Shown piece after piece: positions 8,918 through 17,464 of a stretch of 64,000 nucleotides of DNA. A program made the position numbers and the translations under genes. Each line of letters opens with the position of its first letter. Position 1 is the first letter of the stretch. This DNA is from Mycolicibacterium aurum (GTDB lineage: Bacteria > Actinomycetota > Actinomycetes > Mycobacteriales > Mycobacteriaceae). The DNA lies in assembly GCA_900078775.1 (NCBI GenBank), contig LT549889.1, positions 248,001-312,000 on the forward strand, given 5' to 3'. A model generated the notes under the pieces. That model searched no databases. It was not told the DNA's origin and saw only the letters and a program-made list of their open reading frames with translations.

Positions 8918-9838
8918 TCAGGCCGCCGGCTTGTAGGTCAGTTCCTTGAACCAGGACGGGATCGGCTTCAGCAGCGCCTTGGGCAGATGGTCCGAGGCCG
9001 CCACCATCGGGTTGGCCACCCAGTGGTAGGGGTTGCGGTCGTTGACGACCATCCGCGAGTGCAGCTTGAGGATCTGGTACGTCGGCACCTTCCAGGTGTG
9101 CTCGGCGCGGCCACCGAGTTCCTTGAACCGCATCATCGCCCGGTACAGACGCTCGGGCTCCAGGCCCATGTCGACGATGTTGTTGCGCATCCGGTTGAGC
9201 AGCGGGACGTAGATCATCATCCCGATGATCAGACCGGGGGAGGCGACGCTGCCGACGAAGTCGATGGCCAGCTTGCGGACCTGGGCATGGCCGATCATGT
9301 TCAGCACTTCGAAATCGACCGCGATGTGCCGGGATTCGTCGTTGTTGATCTTTTCGAACACCTGGTGGCAGACCGGGTCCGCGACCTCATCGAGCAGGAA
9401 CTTCAGGAGTGCCCCGTCCAGGGCCACCTCGAGCATGGGGATGACGGTGCCCAGCACCGACAGCGACATGTCATCGGCATAGGTGTCCAGCCAGTCGATC
9501 GCCAGTCTGATGTTGACGTTCGGTTCGGGCATCTCGCCGTCCTCGAGCATGCCCCAGCGCTTCATCAGCGCCAGTTCGGCATTGGCGTGCCGCTGTTCCT
9601 CGGCGTGGAAGTACCGGTAGATCTCGGCCAGCGTGGGGGTCGGGGCCTTCTTGGCCAGTGCGGCGAATCCGCGGGCGCCGACGTTCTCGATCCAGCACAG
9701 GTCGGCCATGAAAGCCTTGAGCTTGGGCCGGAACTCGTCACTGATGGTTTCCGCGCCCGGGGCATCCCAGTCGATATCGGCCAGCGCCCATTGCCGGTCC
9801 TTGATCTTGGCGAGCATGACGTCCATGTCGACAGCCAT
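8918..9838 (-). CDS. ferritin-like diiron protein (oxygenase/hydroxylase-like)
   Basis: 306-aa helical protein with a complete carboxylate-bridged diiron ligand set in four-helix order: E51, E81xxH84 (HAEEQRH), E137 (MLEVALDG) and E168xxH171 (NNDESRH). The spacing suits a diiron oxygenase or desaturase-like enzyme rather than iron storage. No membrane segment is evident. It is translated with the SDR gene upstream (12-nt gap) and the monooxygenase downstream (1-nt gap), which suggests it hydroxylates a substrate that the SDR oxidises to a ketone and the Baeyer-Villiger enzyme then attacks. That order of steps is inference. Confidence 0.8.
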   Translation of the reverse strand: MAVDMDVMLAKIKDRQWALADIDWDAPGAETISDEFRPKLKAFMADLCWIENVGARGFAALAKKAPTPTLAEIYRYFHAEEQRHANAELALMKRWGMLEDGEMPEPNVNIRLAIDWLDTYADDMSLSVLGTVIPMLEVALDGALLKFLLDEVADPVCHQVFEKINNDESRHIAVDFEVLNMIGHAQVRKLAIDFVGSVASPGLIIGMMIYVPLLNRMRNNIVDMGLEPERLYRAMMRFKELGGRAEHTWKVPTYQILKLHSRMVVNDRNPYHWVANPMVAASDHLPKALLKPIPSWFKELTYKPAA

Positions 9839-9850
9839 TGTCGAGACCTC

Positions 9851-10705
9851 CTAGGGTGCGGTGATTCGGGTGGTGAGACCGACGGCGCGGGTGTACATCG
9901 TCGGTGTGAAGCGTTTGATGCCCCAGCCGATCCGGGCATCGGGTTGCGGCATGCAGTACAGGCCGCCCCGGTCGTTGGTATCCAGACACATCCGGGCAAC
10001 CTTGCGCGGGGAGAACCCGGTCCAGCGCATCAGCTTGTCGGCGAGCTGCTTGGACTGATCGGTGATAGCGCCGGTGTTCCCCCCGGAGACAAGTATGTTG
10101 GTCTTGACGAAGGTCGGACACAGTGCGGTGACATTGATTCCGGTGCCGGACAATTCGGCGGCGAGCGTCTCTGACAGCGACAGGGTGCCGGCCTTGCTGA
10201 CGTTGTAGGCGGCCATCCCGGGCGCCGCACCGAAGGCGGCGGCCGAGGCGACGTTGATGATGCCGCGCGGTTGATCGGTCTTCCCGGCCCGCAGGATCGG
10301 GGTGAAGACGTGGCAACCGTGGATCGGTCCCCACAGGTTCACCCCCAGTACCCACTGCCAATCGTCCAGGCTGACTTCGCCGATCGGGGTACCGCCGGCG
10401 CCGATGCCGGCATTGTTGATCACGAGCGTGGGTGGGCCGCGGAACCAGTCCTGGGCGGCGTCGGCGAGTGCTCGGACCTGCTCGACTTTGGATACGTCGC
10501 AGTGCACGGCTGTCGCCTGCCCGCCGTCGGCGGTGATGGCCGTTACGGTGGCCTGCGCGGCAGCTACATCGATGTCGCTGCAGACCACCCGGCCGCCCCG
10601 GGCAGCGAGCTCGCGGGCGAATGCGGCGCCGATCCCGCTGCCGGCGCCGGTGACGACGGCGTCGGCGTGGCGGCTGCGGCGGCGGGAATTGCCGAAGGGG
10701 CTCAT
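9851..10705 (-). CDS. short-chain dehydrogenase/reductase
   Basis: 284-aa classical SDR. The nucleotide-binding TGAGSGIG is at 19-26, NNAG at 98-101, catalytic Ser155 in NVASAAA, and YNVSK gives Tyr168 and Lys172. The C-terminal extension (RFTPTMYTRAVGLTTRI) is like those of mycobacterial SDRs acting on bulky lipids or steroids. The start ATG overlaps the stop of the preceding 62-aa gene by 4 nt (ATGA). It probably interconverts an alcohol and a ketone within the diiron-monooxygenase operon. Confidence 0.9.
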   Translation of the reverse strand: MSPFGNSRRRSRHADAVVTGAGSGIGAAFARELAARGGRVVCSDIDVAAAQATVTAITADGGQATAVHCDVSKVEQVRALADAAQDWFRGPPTLVINNAGIGAGGTPIGEVSLDDWQWVLGVNLWGPIHGCHVFTPILRAGKTDQPRGIINVASAAAFGAAPGMAAYNVSKAGTLSLSETLAAELSGTGINVTALCPTFVKTNILVSGGNTGAITDQSKQLADKLMRWTGFSPRKVARMCLDTNDRGGLYCMPQPDARIGWGIKRFTPTMYTRAVGLTTRITAP

Positions 10706-10890
10706 CCGACGGCTCGAATCGTGTTGATCTCCAGCATATTTGCGATGAATACGGTGACCTCACGCATCGCCGCGGTGGCTTCCGGCTCGGGCGGCGATGC
10801 CGCGCTGACCTGCCGCAGGGTGCCGGCGCTGAGGGCGGCAGCGGCGCGGGACCGCAGTGATCCGCGGGCCGGGAGTGGCTGCTCGGGCAT
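10702..10890 (-). CDS. 62-aa small protein, first gene of the monooxygenase operon
   Basis: Unrecognised 62-residue protein. It is supported by context: a strong Shine-Dalgarno (GGAGGT on the minus strand, 10895-10900) at correct spacing before its ATG, a promoter just upstream, and an ATGA overlap with the SDR gene. The first half is Arg/Ala/Ser-rich and probably disordered. The second half (EATAAMREVTVFIANMLEIN) could form one amphipathic helix. It may be a true small protein or a leader driving translation of the SDR. Confidence 0.5.
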   Translation of the reverse strand: MPEQPLPARGSLRSRAAAALSAGTLRQVSAASPPEPEATAAMREVTVFIANMLEINTIRAVG

Positions 10891-10894
10891 TCGG

Positions 10895-10953
10895 ACCTCC
10901 GTTTCGAGCGTCCGACGAGTACATCCGCAATGGTGACATTTGTCAATGTCAAC
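10895..10953 (-). promoter_or_regulatory. promoter with overlapping TGACA operator repeats
   Basis: On the minus strand TTGACA (10941-10946) and TGTACT (10918-10923) are 17 bp apart, giving a good sigma-A promoter for the 62-aa/SDR/diiron/monooxygenase/MerR operon. The -35 lies inside an inverted repeat TGACA-TT-TGTCA (10934-10945), and a third TGTCA half-site follows at 10947-10951. A repressor bound there would block RNA polymerase. The Shine-Dalgarno is at 10895-10900. Confidence 0.6.
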
Positions 10954-11024
10954 AATTGGGGTTGTGTGGTCGGGGTCTCTGCCGGGGGTCCGCGCGGTGG
11001 CGATCCACCCCGGGTGGGAGGGGG

Positions 11025-12944
11025 TCAGCGCGGCGGGTCGCCGCGCCAGCTGAAGCTGTTGACGTACTTACCCATATCCAGCGCCAACTGCAGATTGGCG
11101 GCCGACGGCTTACCGGAACCGAAGTCCGGGCCGAACGCGCGGTACGGGCCGACGGCCCCGGCGATCAGGGCCAGATCGTTCTTGACCGCGACCATCACGA
11201 TGACCCGCATCCGGGTGGAACTGCTCATCGCACCTTGCGGCCACATGTCGGCCACCAGCCCGTAGCCGGGTTGGTACCCGACCATCGTGTTGGGGATCTC
11301 GTAGGCGGTCTGGGTGTCCGGGAAGGTCTCCTGCACCAGGCCCACGGCGATCTCACGGGGGCTGCGGCCATTGGCCGGGCGGCTGAACAACTGCATGGTG
11401 CCGCCGTCGCCGGCCTGCAGCACGGCGGTGACACCGTTGTCGTGCTTGGCGATCTGGTACGCCGCGTTCTCCACCGGATAGGACACCGAGAACGCGCCGT
11501 CGGCCGAGGTGAAGCGCGGGTTGATCTCCACGGCGCGGCTCATCGGCGGGCTGCCGCAGTCGGGCGGGCAGATGTACTTCGGGGCGGGCTTGGAGATCGC
11601 CCCGGACAGCCCGACCAGACCCCCGGCCAGCACGACGATCGCGATGCCCAGTACCAGTGCCACATGCCGGAACGACGTCCTGGGCGGCTGTAGCGCCTCG
11701 AAGGTGCCGGCGTGCAGCGAATAGCCGGGCGCCAACCCGACGACGATCTCCCCGGTCGCCGGTTCCTCGGCGAGCCGGATCGGGCGCTCGTCGCGGCGGA
11801 CCCGCCGGGAGCGCCGCGACGATGCGTGCATCGCCGCACCGCAATTCGCGCAGAACGGCGCGTCGGGCACCACGTGGTCGCACTCCAGACAAAGGATCGG
11901 CTCCTCGGTGCGGATCTCGTCCTGGGCCTCGTGCAGCAGCGCCAGATGCAGGCCGATCCGGAGCGCGAACAACGCCAGCCCGGTCAGCGTCAGGTGCAGG
12001 AGCAGCTGCAGCAGCTGGGGGAGTCGGGCGACGTCGACCACACCGAGCGAGGCGTACACCGCGATCACCACGAACGCGATCATGACGAGGACACCGCGGA
12101 CGAACCCGCGGTTCTTGAGCACCTTCGACGGGGGCCGGGTGAACCACAGCGCGGTCCCGATCAGACCGCCGACGGCAGCGGCGGTGAGCGGCATGGCGAT
12201 CCCGCGGATCCCCGCCTCGACGAGCAGCCCGTCCAGCGGTCGTACCCGGTTGATCATGCCGGTGCTGAACTGCGGTGCCAGCCGGGTCAGGGTGGCCGCC
12301 GCGGTGAACGTCAGGGCACCCAGCGCGCCGATCGCGTAGCCGTCCAACGACTCCCGGTTACCCCGCCATGCGGAGCGCGCCACCAGCGCGGGCACCAGCA
12401 TCAGTAGCATGCTGCCCACCGGCACCCCGATCCCGTCGCGCAGGATCCGGCCGCCGGCGATACCCGCCCCGAGTGGGACCCCGTAGGCCCGGGCCAGCGC
12501 CGCACCGGTGAGCAGCACCCAGCCGACACCCAGGATGACCCCGAGCGACACCGTCAGGGCGATCGTGCTGCGTGGAATGTCGCGGGACACACCGGATTCG
12601 CGCAGATACAGGGCGAACAGCAGGGGCAGGCCCAGCGATGCGATCGCGATCAGCGCCGCGGGCATCCGCAGCACCGTCACCACGGTCAGCGCGGCCGCCA
12701 GCAGTCCCAGGCCCATCAGGAACACCCTGCGTGAGCGCGGTGCCAGATGCGGGAACAGCGAACTGGTCAGCGCCGGGGAGAGCAGACGCTGGCCGGGCGC
12801 GGCGCTGAAGGCGCGGGCCCGCAGCCAGTGCGGGCCGTCGCCGGCCTTGTGCTCGGCCAGCGGCACACCGCAGAGCCCGCAGTACTCGCCCGCGGGAACA
12901 TCGATCTGGCAGACCTGGCATTCGACCATGCCGGGAGCGCTCAT
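11025..12944 (-). CDS. polytopic membrane protein with two zinc ribbons
   Basis: 639 aa, no named family recognised. An N-terminal zinc ribbon (CQVCQIDVPAGEYCGLCG, about 9-26) is followed by roughly eight hydrophobic helices (about 75-360). A second ribbon, CLECDHVVPDAPFCANCG, follows in the cytoplasmic part. After one more membrane helix (RHVALVLGIAIVVLAGGLVGL) comes a C-terminal extracytoplasmic domain of about 170 residues that resembles substrate- or lipid-binding domains. It starts 2 nt after the stop of the sedolisin gene, so the two are cotranscribed. A role in presenting or regulating the secreted protease is a guess. Confidence 0.75.
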   Translation of the reverse strand: MSAPGMVECQVCQIDVPAGEYCGLCGVPLAEHKAGDGPHWLRARAFSAAPGQRLLSPALTSSLFPHLAPRSRRVFLMGLGLLAAALTVVTVLRMPAALIAIASLGLPLLFALYLRESGVSRDIPRSTIALTVSLGVILGVGWVLLTGAALARAYGVPLGAGIAGGRILRDGIGVPVGSMLLMLVPALVARSAWRGNRESLDGYAIGALGALTFTAAATLTRLAPQFSTGMINRVRPLDGLLVEAGIRGIAMPLTAAAVGGLIGTALWFTRPPSKVLKNRGFVRGVLVMIAFVVIAVYASLGVVDVARLPQLLQLLLHLTLTGLALFALRIGLHLALLHEAQDEIRTEEPILCLECDHVVPDAPFCANCGAAMHASSRRSRRVRRDERPIRLAEEPATGEIVVGLAPGYSLHAGTFEALQPPRTSFRHVALVLGIAIVVLAGGLVGLSGAISKPAPKYICPPDCGSPPMSRAVEINPRFTSADGAFSVSYPVENAAYQIAKHDNGVTAVLQAGDGGTMQLFSRPANGRSPREIAVGLVQETFPDTQTAYEIPNTMVGYQPGYGLVADMWPQGAMSSSTRMRVIVMVAVKNDLALIAGAVGPYRAFGPDFGSGKPSAANLQLALDMGKYVNSFSWRGDPPR

Positions 12945-12946
12945 CG

Positions 12947-14551
12947 TCAGGCCTGTACCTTCTGTGCGATCTGGAGATTGCGCACCAGATTGTCGACGTC
13001 CGGGGTGCCCAGTCCGGTGACCAGGTCGTAGCCGGGTCCGGCGTTGTCGACGGCGTTACCGCCCAGGACGACATCGCGGAACGCGGGCCGCGGTGCGCCC
13101 TGGGCGATGCGGTACAGCAACGGGTTGATGTCGCCGATCAGGGTGCCGTTGTGCTCCAGCAGGTACTGGTTCATCACCGCGGTCAGCCCGGCCCAGATCG
13201 GCGCGGACTGTGAGGTACCGCCACCGACCATCATCTGATCGTCGAGCACGATCTTCACGCCGGTGAACGGGTCGGCCACCGCGGCGATATCCGGTGTCAT
13301 GCGCTTGCCGACATTGCGTTCGGGGGGCACCGAGCGGGCCACGGCACGCTGCCACGGCGGCAGGTCGAACAGCGCCGAGACGCCGCCGCCGGTGCCCTGG
13401 GACAGCGGGACGTCGAACCAGGTCTGCTCGGACACCCACCTCCCGTCGGCGTCGGTGGACAGGGTGGTGCCGCCGACGCTGGTCATCTCGGGCAGTGACG
13501 CGATGGAGTCCAGGCCGATGTCCTGCTCGCTCGGTGGGGACGACCAGTCCTGTCCGCCACGGCATTCCATGCCGGCAAGGTCGCCGCTGGCGTTGAACGC
13601 GGTGGTGCCGTGCGACTGCGCGGTGCGCAGCGCGGACCGGACCGGGGCCAGGTCGGCCGCGGTGATGAGCTTGTCGCACCCCCAGCCGATGGAGAAACTC
13701 CATACCGCACCGGGGAATCGGCGATCGGTGTCCTCCAGCATCTGGCCGATCTTGCGGTATCCGCCGCCACCCTCGACGGTGGGGCGGGCATTGACCACGA
13801 CCTTGCGGGCGTCGGGCGCAATGGCATGTGCCACTTGAAGATCCATCGACAGCTCACCGCGCGGCTCGCCGGGGGACCCGCCGACGACCTCGGGGGTGAA
13901 CTGCGGAAGCCCGAAGGTGGCGCTGAACTTGTCCAGATCGGACTGGTGGAAACCGTCGAAGGCGAAGACCACGATGGTGGTGCCCTTGCCGGTGAACCCG
14001 TCCCGGGCCAGATCGTCGGCGTTGTAGGTGTTCAGCAGCGCGCTGGGGGACAGTCCCTGATCGGGGACGTCGAGCGGGATGTGGTCGGGCCGGGACATGT
14101 GATGGGGCGTGTAACTGAGGATCCGGCCGATCTCGGACACCTCTGCGCGCAGATGCTCGGGCACTGCCGGCTGCTGCGGTGAGGCGTAGAACAGTTGGCC
14201 GCGTCGGCCCCGGTAGTCACGCACGGAGACGTCGAACGCCCGCTCGACGGCCTGGGGCGAGCCTTCGACGATCACCCAGTCGTCACCGGGACGCCACTGC
14301 ACCGACAGCGATCGGTCGCGGGCCCAATCCATCAGTGCGGTGGGATGGGACTCATCGGTGAGGGTCGCGGTGATCTCGATGCTCGACTCGCGGGCGGGAC
14401 CGAGATCGATTGAGGCGTCCAACAACGAGGCGAAGGGGCCCTCGATGAGCAAGGCGTCGGACCGGTGCTCACCCAGGGAAAGGTCCACAGCGAGCACCCC
14501 TGCTCCGCTGAGGAGTAGGGCCGTCAGGACACGGGCGAGCACCGTTCTCAT
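12947..14551 (-). CDS. secreted sedolisin-family (S53) serine protease
   Basis: 534 aa with a signal peptide or N-terminal anchor (residues 1-22). A pro-domain (about 50-150) carries the activation-domain pattern VEGSPQAVERAFDVSV. The catalytic domain shows Glu233 and Asp237 (GELSMDLQ), oxyanion Asp324 in NASGD, and nucleophile Ser447 in GGGTSQSAP. The C-terminal calcium-site region DVVLGGN...GPGYDLVTGLGTPD is intact. Sedolisins are acid endopeptidases, and all active-site residues are present, so it should be active outside the membrane. It forms an operon with the zinc-ribbon membrane protein. Confidence 0.9.
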   Translation of the reverse strand: MRTVLARVLTALLLSGAGVLAVDLSLGEHRSDALLIEGPFASLLDASIDLGPARESSIEITATLTDESHPTALMDWARDRSLSVQWRPGDDWVIVEGSPQAVERAFDVSVRDYRGRRGQLFYASPQQPAVPEHLRAEVSEIGRILSYTPHHMSRPDHIPLDVPDQGLSPSALLNTYNADDLARDGFTGKGTTIVVFAFDGFHQSDLDKFSATFGLPQFTPEVVGGSPGEPRGELSMDLQVAHAIAPDARKVVVNARPTVEGGGGYRKIGQMLEDTDRRFPGAVWSFSIGWGCDKLITAADLAPVRSALRTAQSHGTTAFNASGDLAGMECRGGQDWSSPPSEQDIGLDSIASLPEMTSVGGTTLSTDADGRWVSEQTWFDVPLSQGTGGGVSALFDLPPWQRAVARSVPPERNVGKRMTPDIAAVADPFTGVKIVLDDQMMVGGGTSQSAPIWAGLTAVMNQYLLEHNGTLIGDINPLLYRIAQGAPRPAFRDVVLGGNAVDNAGPGYDLVTGLGTPDVDNLVRNLQIAQKVQA

Positions 14552-14569
14552 GGCTGTGCCATGAACTAA

Positions 14570-14600
14570 GGGCGGGCCCGAAAGGTATCCGGACCCGCCC
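14570..14600 (-). terminator. GC-rich hairpin between lipoprotein and sedolisin genes
   Basis: Arms GGGCGGGCCCG (14570-14580) and CGGACCCGCCC (14590-14600) pair with one mismatch around a 9-nt loop. It lies 18 bp behind the stop of the lipoprotein gene. There is no T tract, as is usual for actinobacterial terminators. Confidence 0.5.
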
Positions 14601-14618
14601 CGTTCATGATGGTTCCGC

Positions 14619-14861
14619 TCAGTCGTTCTGCTGCGGGTCGAACGTCTGCTGAGGTGCGGTCACCGGCGGGGTGAACACGCCGCCCCCGGGGTTGATCGAC
14701 TTCTCGGTCGGGGTCAGCGTCGGCTCGGTGGTTGTGGTCGTGGTGGGTGTCTCTTCGGGCTTGTCGCTGTCGGTGCTGCACGCCGCGGTGAAGCCGATCA
14801 TCGCGAGGATGGCGGCACCGCCCACTGCTGCCGAGATGCGACGACTCAGAGTTGTTGCCAT
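14619..14861 (-). CDS. small lipoprotein
   Basis: 80 aa. The signal peptide MATTLSRRISAAVGGAAILA ends in a lipobox-like GFTAAC (cysteine 28). The mature part is short, Thr/Pro/Glu-rich (TPTTTTTTEPTLTPTEKS) and has no domain, so it is probably a cell-wall-exposed spacer-like lipoprotein. An AAAGGA Shine-Dalgarno precedes the ATG. Function unknown. It faces away from imuA', with about 285 bp between. Confidence 0.7.
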   Translation of the reverse strand: MATTLSRRISAAVGGAAILAMIGFTAACSTDSDKPEETPTTTTTTEPTLTPTEKSINPGGGVFTPPVTAPQQTFDPQQND

Positions 14862-15095
14862 GTTCGGTCCTTTACTTGTGGTTACGGGGTGAATCGTCGG
14901 TCTGCGCGTGGTCCGCGAAAACCGTGTGCAGCAGTCCCATCGGGTGGCCGGGATCTGGTGTCGAAAACTGTAACGCAGGGCCTGTATCAGTGCATTCCCT
15001 TATCAGGAGCTTGATCCGCTGGGTTTGTGGGGCCGATCCCGGTGGGTCCGTGCATCGCTTGACTGCCGGGGCGGGCGCGGTGTTTACTCGAGCAA

Positions 15096-15111
15096 TCGAA
15101 CATATGTTCGA
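15096..15111 (+). promoter_or_regulatory. LexA (SOS) box upstream of imuA'
   Basis: TCGAACATATGTTCGA is a perfect match to the mycobacterial SOS box TCGAAC-N4-GTTCGA. It lies 36 bp before the imuA' GTG, and a possible -10 (TATGTT, 15103-15108) falls inside it, so LexA binding would occlude the promoter. The region between it and the lipoprotein gene (14862-15095) holds nothing else I recognise. Confidence 0.95.
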
Positions 15112-15147
15112 ATATGGGTTGTTTCCGATGATGCTGGAGGTGCTGCT

Positions 15148-15882
15148 GTGACGGCGGCTATGAACCTGGAGAAGCATCGGAAAGACCGCGCTGAGCAGGT
15201 AGAACAGCTACGTCGCAGAATAGCCGAAGTTTCTGGGAAGATGGCACCCGCGGGTGTGCGCAGGGCCTCCGGCGATGGCCTGCAGATCGCTTCTGAAGGT
15301 TTGCTGGAAACCCCGGATCGGCCGATCAAAGCCGTCGTCGAGGAGTTGCCGGACGTCGAGGACCCCGGGTCGCTCGACCAGTTGTTGCCCAGCGGGACGG
15401 TGGCTGTGCTGTCCGGAGCCCGGTCGCCGGCCCTGCGGATGGTGGCCGCGGTCACCGCCGGTGGCGGGTACGCGGCGATCGTCGGGCAGCCCGATGTCGG
15501 CCTGATGGCGGCCGTCGAGATGGGCGCGGATCTGAGTCGGGTCGCGATGATCCCGCACCCGGGTCCGGATCCGGTCGAGGTGGCCGCGGTGCTGCTGGAC
15601 GGGCTGGATCTGGTGGTGCTGGGACTGGGTGGCCGTGCGGTGCCGATGAGCCGGGCGCGGGCGGTGACCGCACGCGCCCGGCAGAAGGGATGCACCCTGC
15701 TGGTCCTCGGCGGGGACTGGCACGGGGCCTCGGCGCGGCTGGACGCCCGGGTCTGCGGGTACGAGATGGTCGGCGCCGGGGGTGCGGTCGTTCCGGGGCG
15801 GGGCCGGATCGGGCGGGTCCGGGTGGACACCCGGGCACGGGGCCGGATCCCCGGCCGGCCGCGGCTCGCGGTCGGTGGTTGA
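15148..15882 (+). CDS. imuA': ImuA' mutasome accessory protein
   Basis: 244-aa RecA-like protein without a functional Walker A, as in ImuA' of the mycobacterial mutasome. The motif-like stretch is [20 protein letters not shown], and a basic C-terminus ([20 protein letters not shown]) could mediate partner contact. GTG 15148 was chosen because GGAGG lies 7 nt upstream and the frame before it crosses the SOS promoter. It bridges ImuB and DnaE2 in damage-induced mutagenesis. The SOS box upstream and the 8-nt overlap with imuB support one LexA-controlled operon. Confidence 0.92.
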   Translation: MTAAMNLEKHRKDRAEQVEQLRRRIAEVSGKMAPAGVRRASGDGLQIASEGLLETPDRPIKAVVEELPDVEDPGSLDQLLPSGTVAVLSGARSPALRMVAAVTAGGGYAAIVGQPDVGLMAAVEMGADLSRVAMIPHPGPDPVEVAAVLLDGLDLVVLGLGGRAVPMSRARAVTARARQKGCTLLVLGGDWHGASARLDARVCGYEMVGAGGAVVPGRGRIGRVRVDTRARGRIPGRPRLAVGG

Positions 15883-17464
15883 CGTGTCCCGGGTGCTCGC
15901 GCTCTGGTGCATGGACTGGCCCGCGGTCGCCGCGGCCACCGCGGCGGGGTTACCCGCCACCGATCCGGTGGCGGTCACCCTGGCCAACCGGGTCATCGCC
16001 TGCTCGGCCGCGGCCCAGGCGGTCGGGGTCCGGCGCGGGCTGCGCCGGCGCGAGGCACAGGCCCGCTGTCCGCAACTGCATGTGGTCGCCGCCGACCCGG
16101 GGCGCGACGCCCGCCACTTCGAGGCGGTGACGACGGCCATCGACGAGGTGGTGCCCCGGGCGGAGGTGCTGCGGCCCGGCCTGCTCGTGGTCGCGGTCCG
16201 CGGGGCGGCGCGCTACTTCGGATCCGAACAGGCGGCCGCCGAGCGGCTGGTGGATGCGGTGTCCGCGGCGGGGGCCGAATGCCAGACCGGCATCGCCGAC
16301 CAGTTGCCCACCGCGGTCTTCGCGGCCCGGGCCGGGCGCATCGTCGAACCCGGCCAGGATGCATCCTTCCTGTCCGGGTTGTCCATCCGGCAGCTGGCCG
16401 CCGAACCCAGCCTCGCCGGGGCGGGCCGGGGAGATCTGGCAGATCTGTTGTGGCGGATGGGTATCCGGACCATCGGCCAGTTCGCCGAGCTGTCCCGGAC
16501 CGATGTGGCCTCCCGGTTCGGCGCGGACGCGATCAGTGCCCACCGGTTCGCGTGCGGGGAGCCCGACCGGGGGCCGTCCGGGCGTGATCAACCCGCCGAT
16601 CTGGATGCCGTGCTGGACTGCGACCCGCCGATCGACCGGGTGGACGCGGCGGCCTTCGCCGGCCGGTCGCTGGCCGGCGAACTGCACCGCCGGCTGGAGG
16701 GTGCCGGGGTGGGCTGCACCCGGCTGGCGATCTCGGCGGTCACGGCCAACGGCGAAGAGATGGACCGGGTCTGGCGGTGCGCGGAACCGCTGACCGAGGA
16801 CGCCACCGCCGACCGGGTGCGCTGGCAACTGGACGGCTGGCTGACCCGAAGAGCCCTGTCCGAAGGGTCCGGGCCCACCGGGCCGATCGTCACCCTGCGG
16901 CTGCATCCGGTGGAGGTGGTGTCGGCCGGGGCACTGCAGCTTCCGCTGTGGGGGTCCTCCGGGGATGACGATCGGCTGCGGGCCCGCCGCGCCCTGGTGC
17001 GGGTGCAGGGTCTGCTCGGACCGGAAGCGGTTCAGGTGCCGGTGCTCAGTGGCGGGCGGGGCCCGGCGGAGCGGATCACCTTCACCGCGCTGGGCGACGA
17101 ACCGGTGCCGCAGTCCGATCCGACCCAGCCCTGGCCCGGGCAGCTGCCCGAGCCGTCACCGGCCGTACTGCTCGACGATCCGGTGGACGTGCTCGATGCG
17201 GAAGGGAAACCGGTACGGGTGACGTCGCGGGGGATGTTCTCCTCGGACCCGGTGCGGCTGGAATCCCGGGGGCACGGCGGGGAGTTGAGCTGGTGGACCG
17301 GCCCGTGGCCGGTCGACGAACGCTGGTGGGATCCGGAACGCAAACCGGTGGGCCGGACCGCGCGGGCCCAGGTGCTGGTCAAAGGGGAGAAGACCGAGGC
17401 CGGTCGGGCCATGCTGCTGTGTTACCGGCAGAGCCGCTGGTATGTGGAGGGCGTCTACGAGTAA
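15875..17464 (+). CDS. imuB: ImuB, inactive Y-family polymerase homologue
   Basis: 529 aa. It has the Y-family polymerase fold, but the acidic catalytic motifs are degraded: the start reads [11 protein letters not shown], and [10 protein letters not shown] replaces the usual SIDE motif. A beta-clamp-binding motif QLPLWG is present at residues 355-360, and a C-terminal tail follows. ImuB docks the error-prone DnaE2 and ImuA' on the sliding clamp rather than synthesising DNA itself. GTG 15875 overlaps imuA' by 8 nt; GTG 15884 is an alternative. The 3' end overlaps convergent iunH by 10 nt. Confidence 0.93.
   Translation: MVDVSRVLALWCMDWPAVAAATAAGLPATDPVAVTLANRVIACSAAAQAVGVRRGLRRREAQARCPQLHVVAADPGRDARHFEAVTTAIDEVVPRAEVLRPGLLVVAVRGAARYFGSEQAAAERLVDAVSAAGAECQTGIADQLPTAVFAARAGRIVEPGQDASFLSGLSIRQLAAEPSLAGAGRGDLADLLWRMGIRTIGQFAELSRTDVASRFGADAISAHRFACGEPDRGPSGRDQPADLDAVLDCDPPIDRVDAAAFAGRSLAGELHRRLEGAGVGCTRLAISAVTANGEEMDRVWRCAEPLTEDATADRVRWQLDGWLTRRALSEGSGPTGPIVTLRLHPVEVVSAGALQLPLWGSSGDDDRLRARRALVRVQGLLGPEAVQVPVLSGGRGPAERITFTALGDEPVPQSDPTQPWPGQLPEPSPAVLLDDPVDVLDAEGKPVRVTSRGMFSSDPVRLESRGHGGELSWWTGPWPVDERWWDPERKPVGRTARAQVLVKGEKTEAGRAMLLCYRQSRWYVEGVYE

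Noticed and set aside
10930..11265. Small plus-strand ORF starting in the monooxygenase promoter
   Set aside because: Starts inside the operator region and overlaps the zinc-ribbon gene antisense; the amino acid pattern is not protein-like.
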